From: Chloroflexota bacterium
GTDB lineage: Bacteria; Chloroflexota; UBA6077; CF-72
Direction of reading: 5' to 3'
Length of the DNA stretch: 5,273 nt
Assembly: GCA_019242065.1 (NCBI GenBank)
Contig: JAFAWJ010000435.1
Location: 1-5,273 of the forward strand
Position numbers and translations under genes: made by a program. A model generated the notes under the pieces. That model made no database searches and was not told the origin of the DNA. It was given only the letters and a program-made list of their open reading frames with translations. This document shows positions 5,057 through 5,273 of this stretch, piece by piece (position 1 is the stretch's first letter; each line of letters opens with the position of its first letter).

Positions 5057-5273
5057 GACATAACCGGAGCGCACGTCGGCCAGCACCAGCCGCGGGTCGT
5101 GCTCCAGCGGTGACCAGAAGCCGCCCCCGCCACCTATCCAGGTTGCGACAGTTGGCACGAATGATGGCGTCCTGCACGCCTTGCTTGAAGATTTTGACGA
5201 AGGGCAGCTGGATGCCTTCGGAGTGGATGTCGCAGGTCACGCCACCCAGCGCGCCGCCGACGTCCGGCTAGTG
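4883..5273 (-). pseudogene. hyuB: Hydantoinase B/oxoprolinase-type gene remnant, internally deleted
   Basis: Two pieces of a hydantoinase B-type protein lie in different frames. The upstream piece (about 5273-5136) reads H-stop-PDVGGALGG, then SEGIQLPFVKIFKQG and IIRANCRN. This matches the HyuB segment with HWxDVGG and EGLxIPPVKLY motifs. The TAG (5270-5268) stands exactly where HyuB has Trp (TGG), so it is a nonsense change. The downstream piece (about 5139-4883) reads GGGGGFWSPLEHDPRLVLAD, then VRSGYVSL and DYGVVI, which is the HyuB C-terminal region. Intact HyuB proteins are usually over 500 residues and have several hundred residues between these motifs. Here they abut with a frame change, so a large internal deletion has occurred. 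HyuB normally works with HyuA in ATP-dependent hydantoin or oxoproline opening. The 5' part is outside the window. Confidence 0.8.

Overview
The window is GC-rich bacterial DNA that looks like a chromosomal region of a soil or aquatic heterotroph. It holds a stand-alone LigD-type polymerase, VOC/extradiol dioxygenase-like proteins, a metallo-beta-lactamase-fold hydrolase and a hydantoinase B remnant. Start sites with a TANNNT box 7 nt upstream of the ATG suggest leaderless transcripts, which are common in Actinomycetota and Chloroflexota. The phylum cannot be fixed from this sequence.

Region 1 (1-722) is the most unusual part. It is an imperfect inverted repeat with arms of about 270 bp (1-271 and 443-722) around a less GC-rich, non-symmetric centre (272-442). 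Each arm begins inside the 3' end of a LigD-polymerase-type gene. The left one runs on the + strand, is cut by the window edge and stops at 94. The right one is complete on the - strand at 627-1490. Their last 30 codons encode the same peptide and differ by three synonymous changes. Next to each stop codon lie three head-to-tail perfect 24-bp palindromes, all centred on GCATGC. Two of the three have changed between the arms while staying perfectly palindromic, giving seven compensated base-pair changes. Inside these come a GGGGGCC/GGCCCCC hairpin and further shared sequence.

Region 2 (1491-4564) is a cluster likely concerned with aromatic or other small-molecule catabolism. A 26-nt divergent promoter region separates ligD (-) from a two-domain extradiol-dioxygenase-type VOC protein (+, 1517-2386). 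That gene converges, with a 3-nt gap, on an MBL-fold hydrolase (-, 2390-3259). The hydrolase diverges from a larger two-domain VOC protein (+, 3326-4564) whose metal ligands are partly or fully lost. The substrate is unknown.

Region 3 (4565-5273) holds a small hydrophobic membrane protein (+, 4613-5056). On the opposite strand lies a decayed hydantoinase B/oxoprolinase (hyuB) gene, with a nonsense codon at a normally conserved Trp and a large internal deletion that also shifts the frame. The last ~57 codons of the membrane-protein ORF are antisense to the hyuB tail. No tRNA, rRNA, CRISPR array, transposase or integrase was seen.
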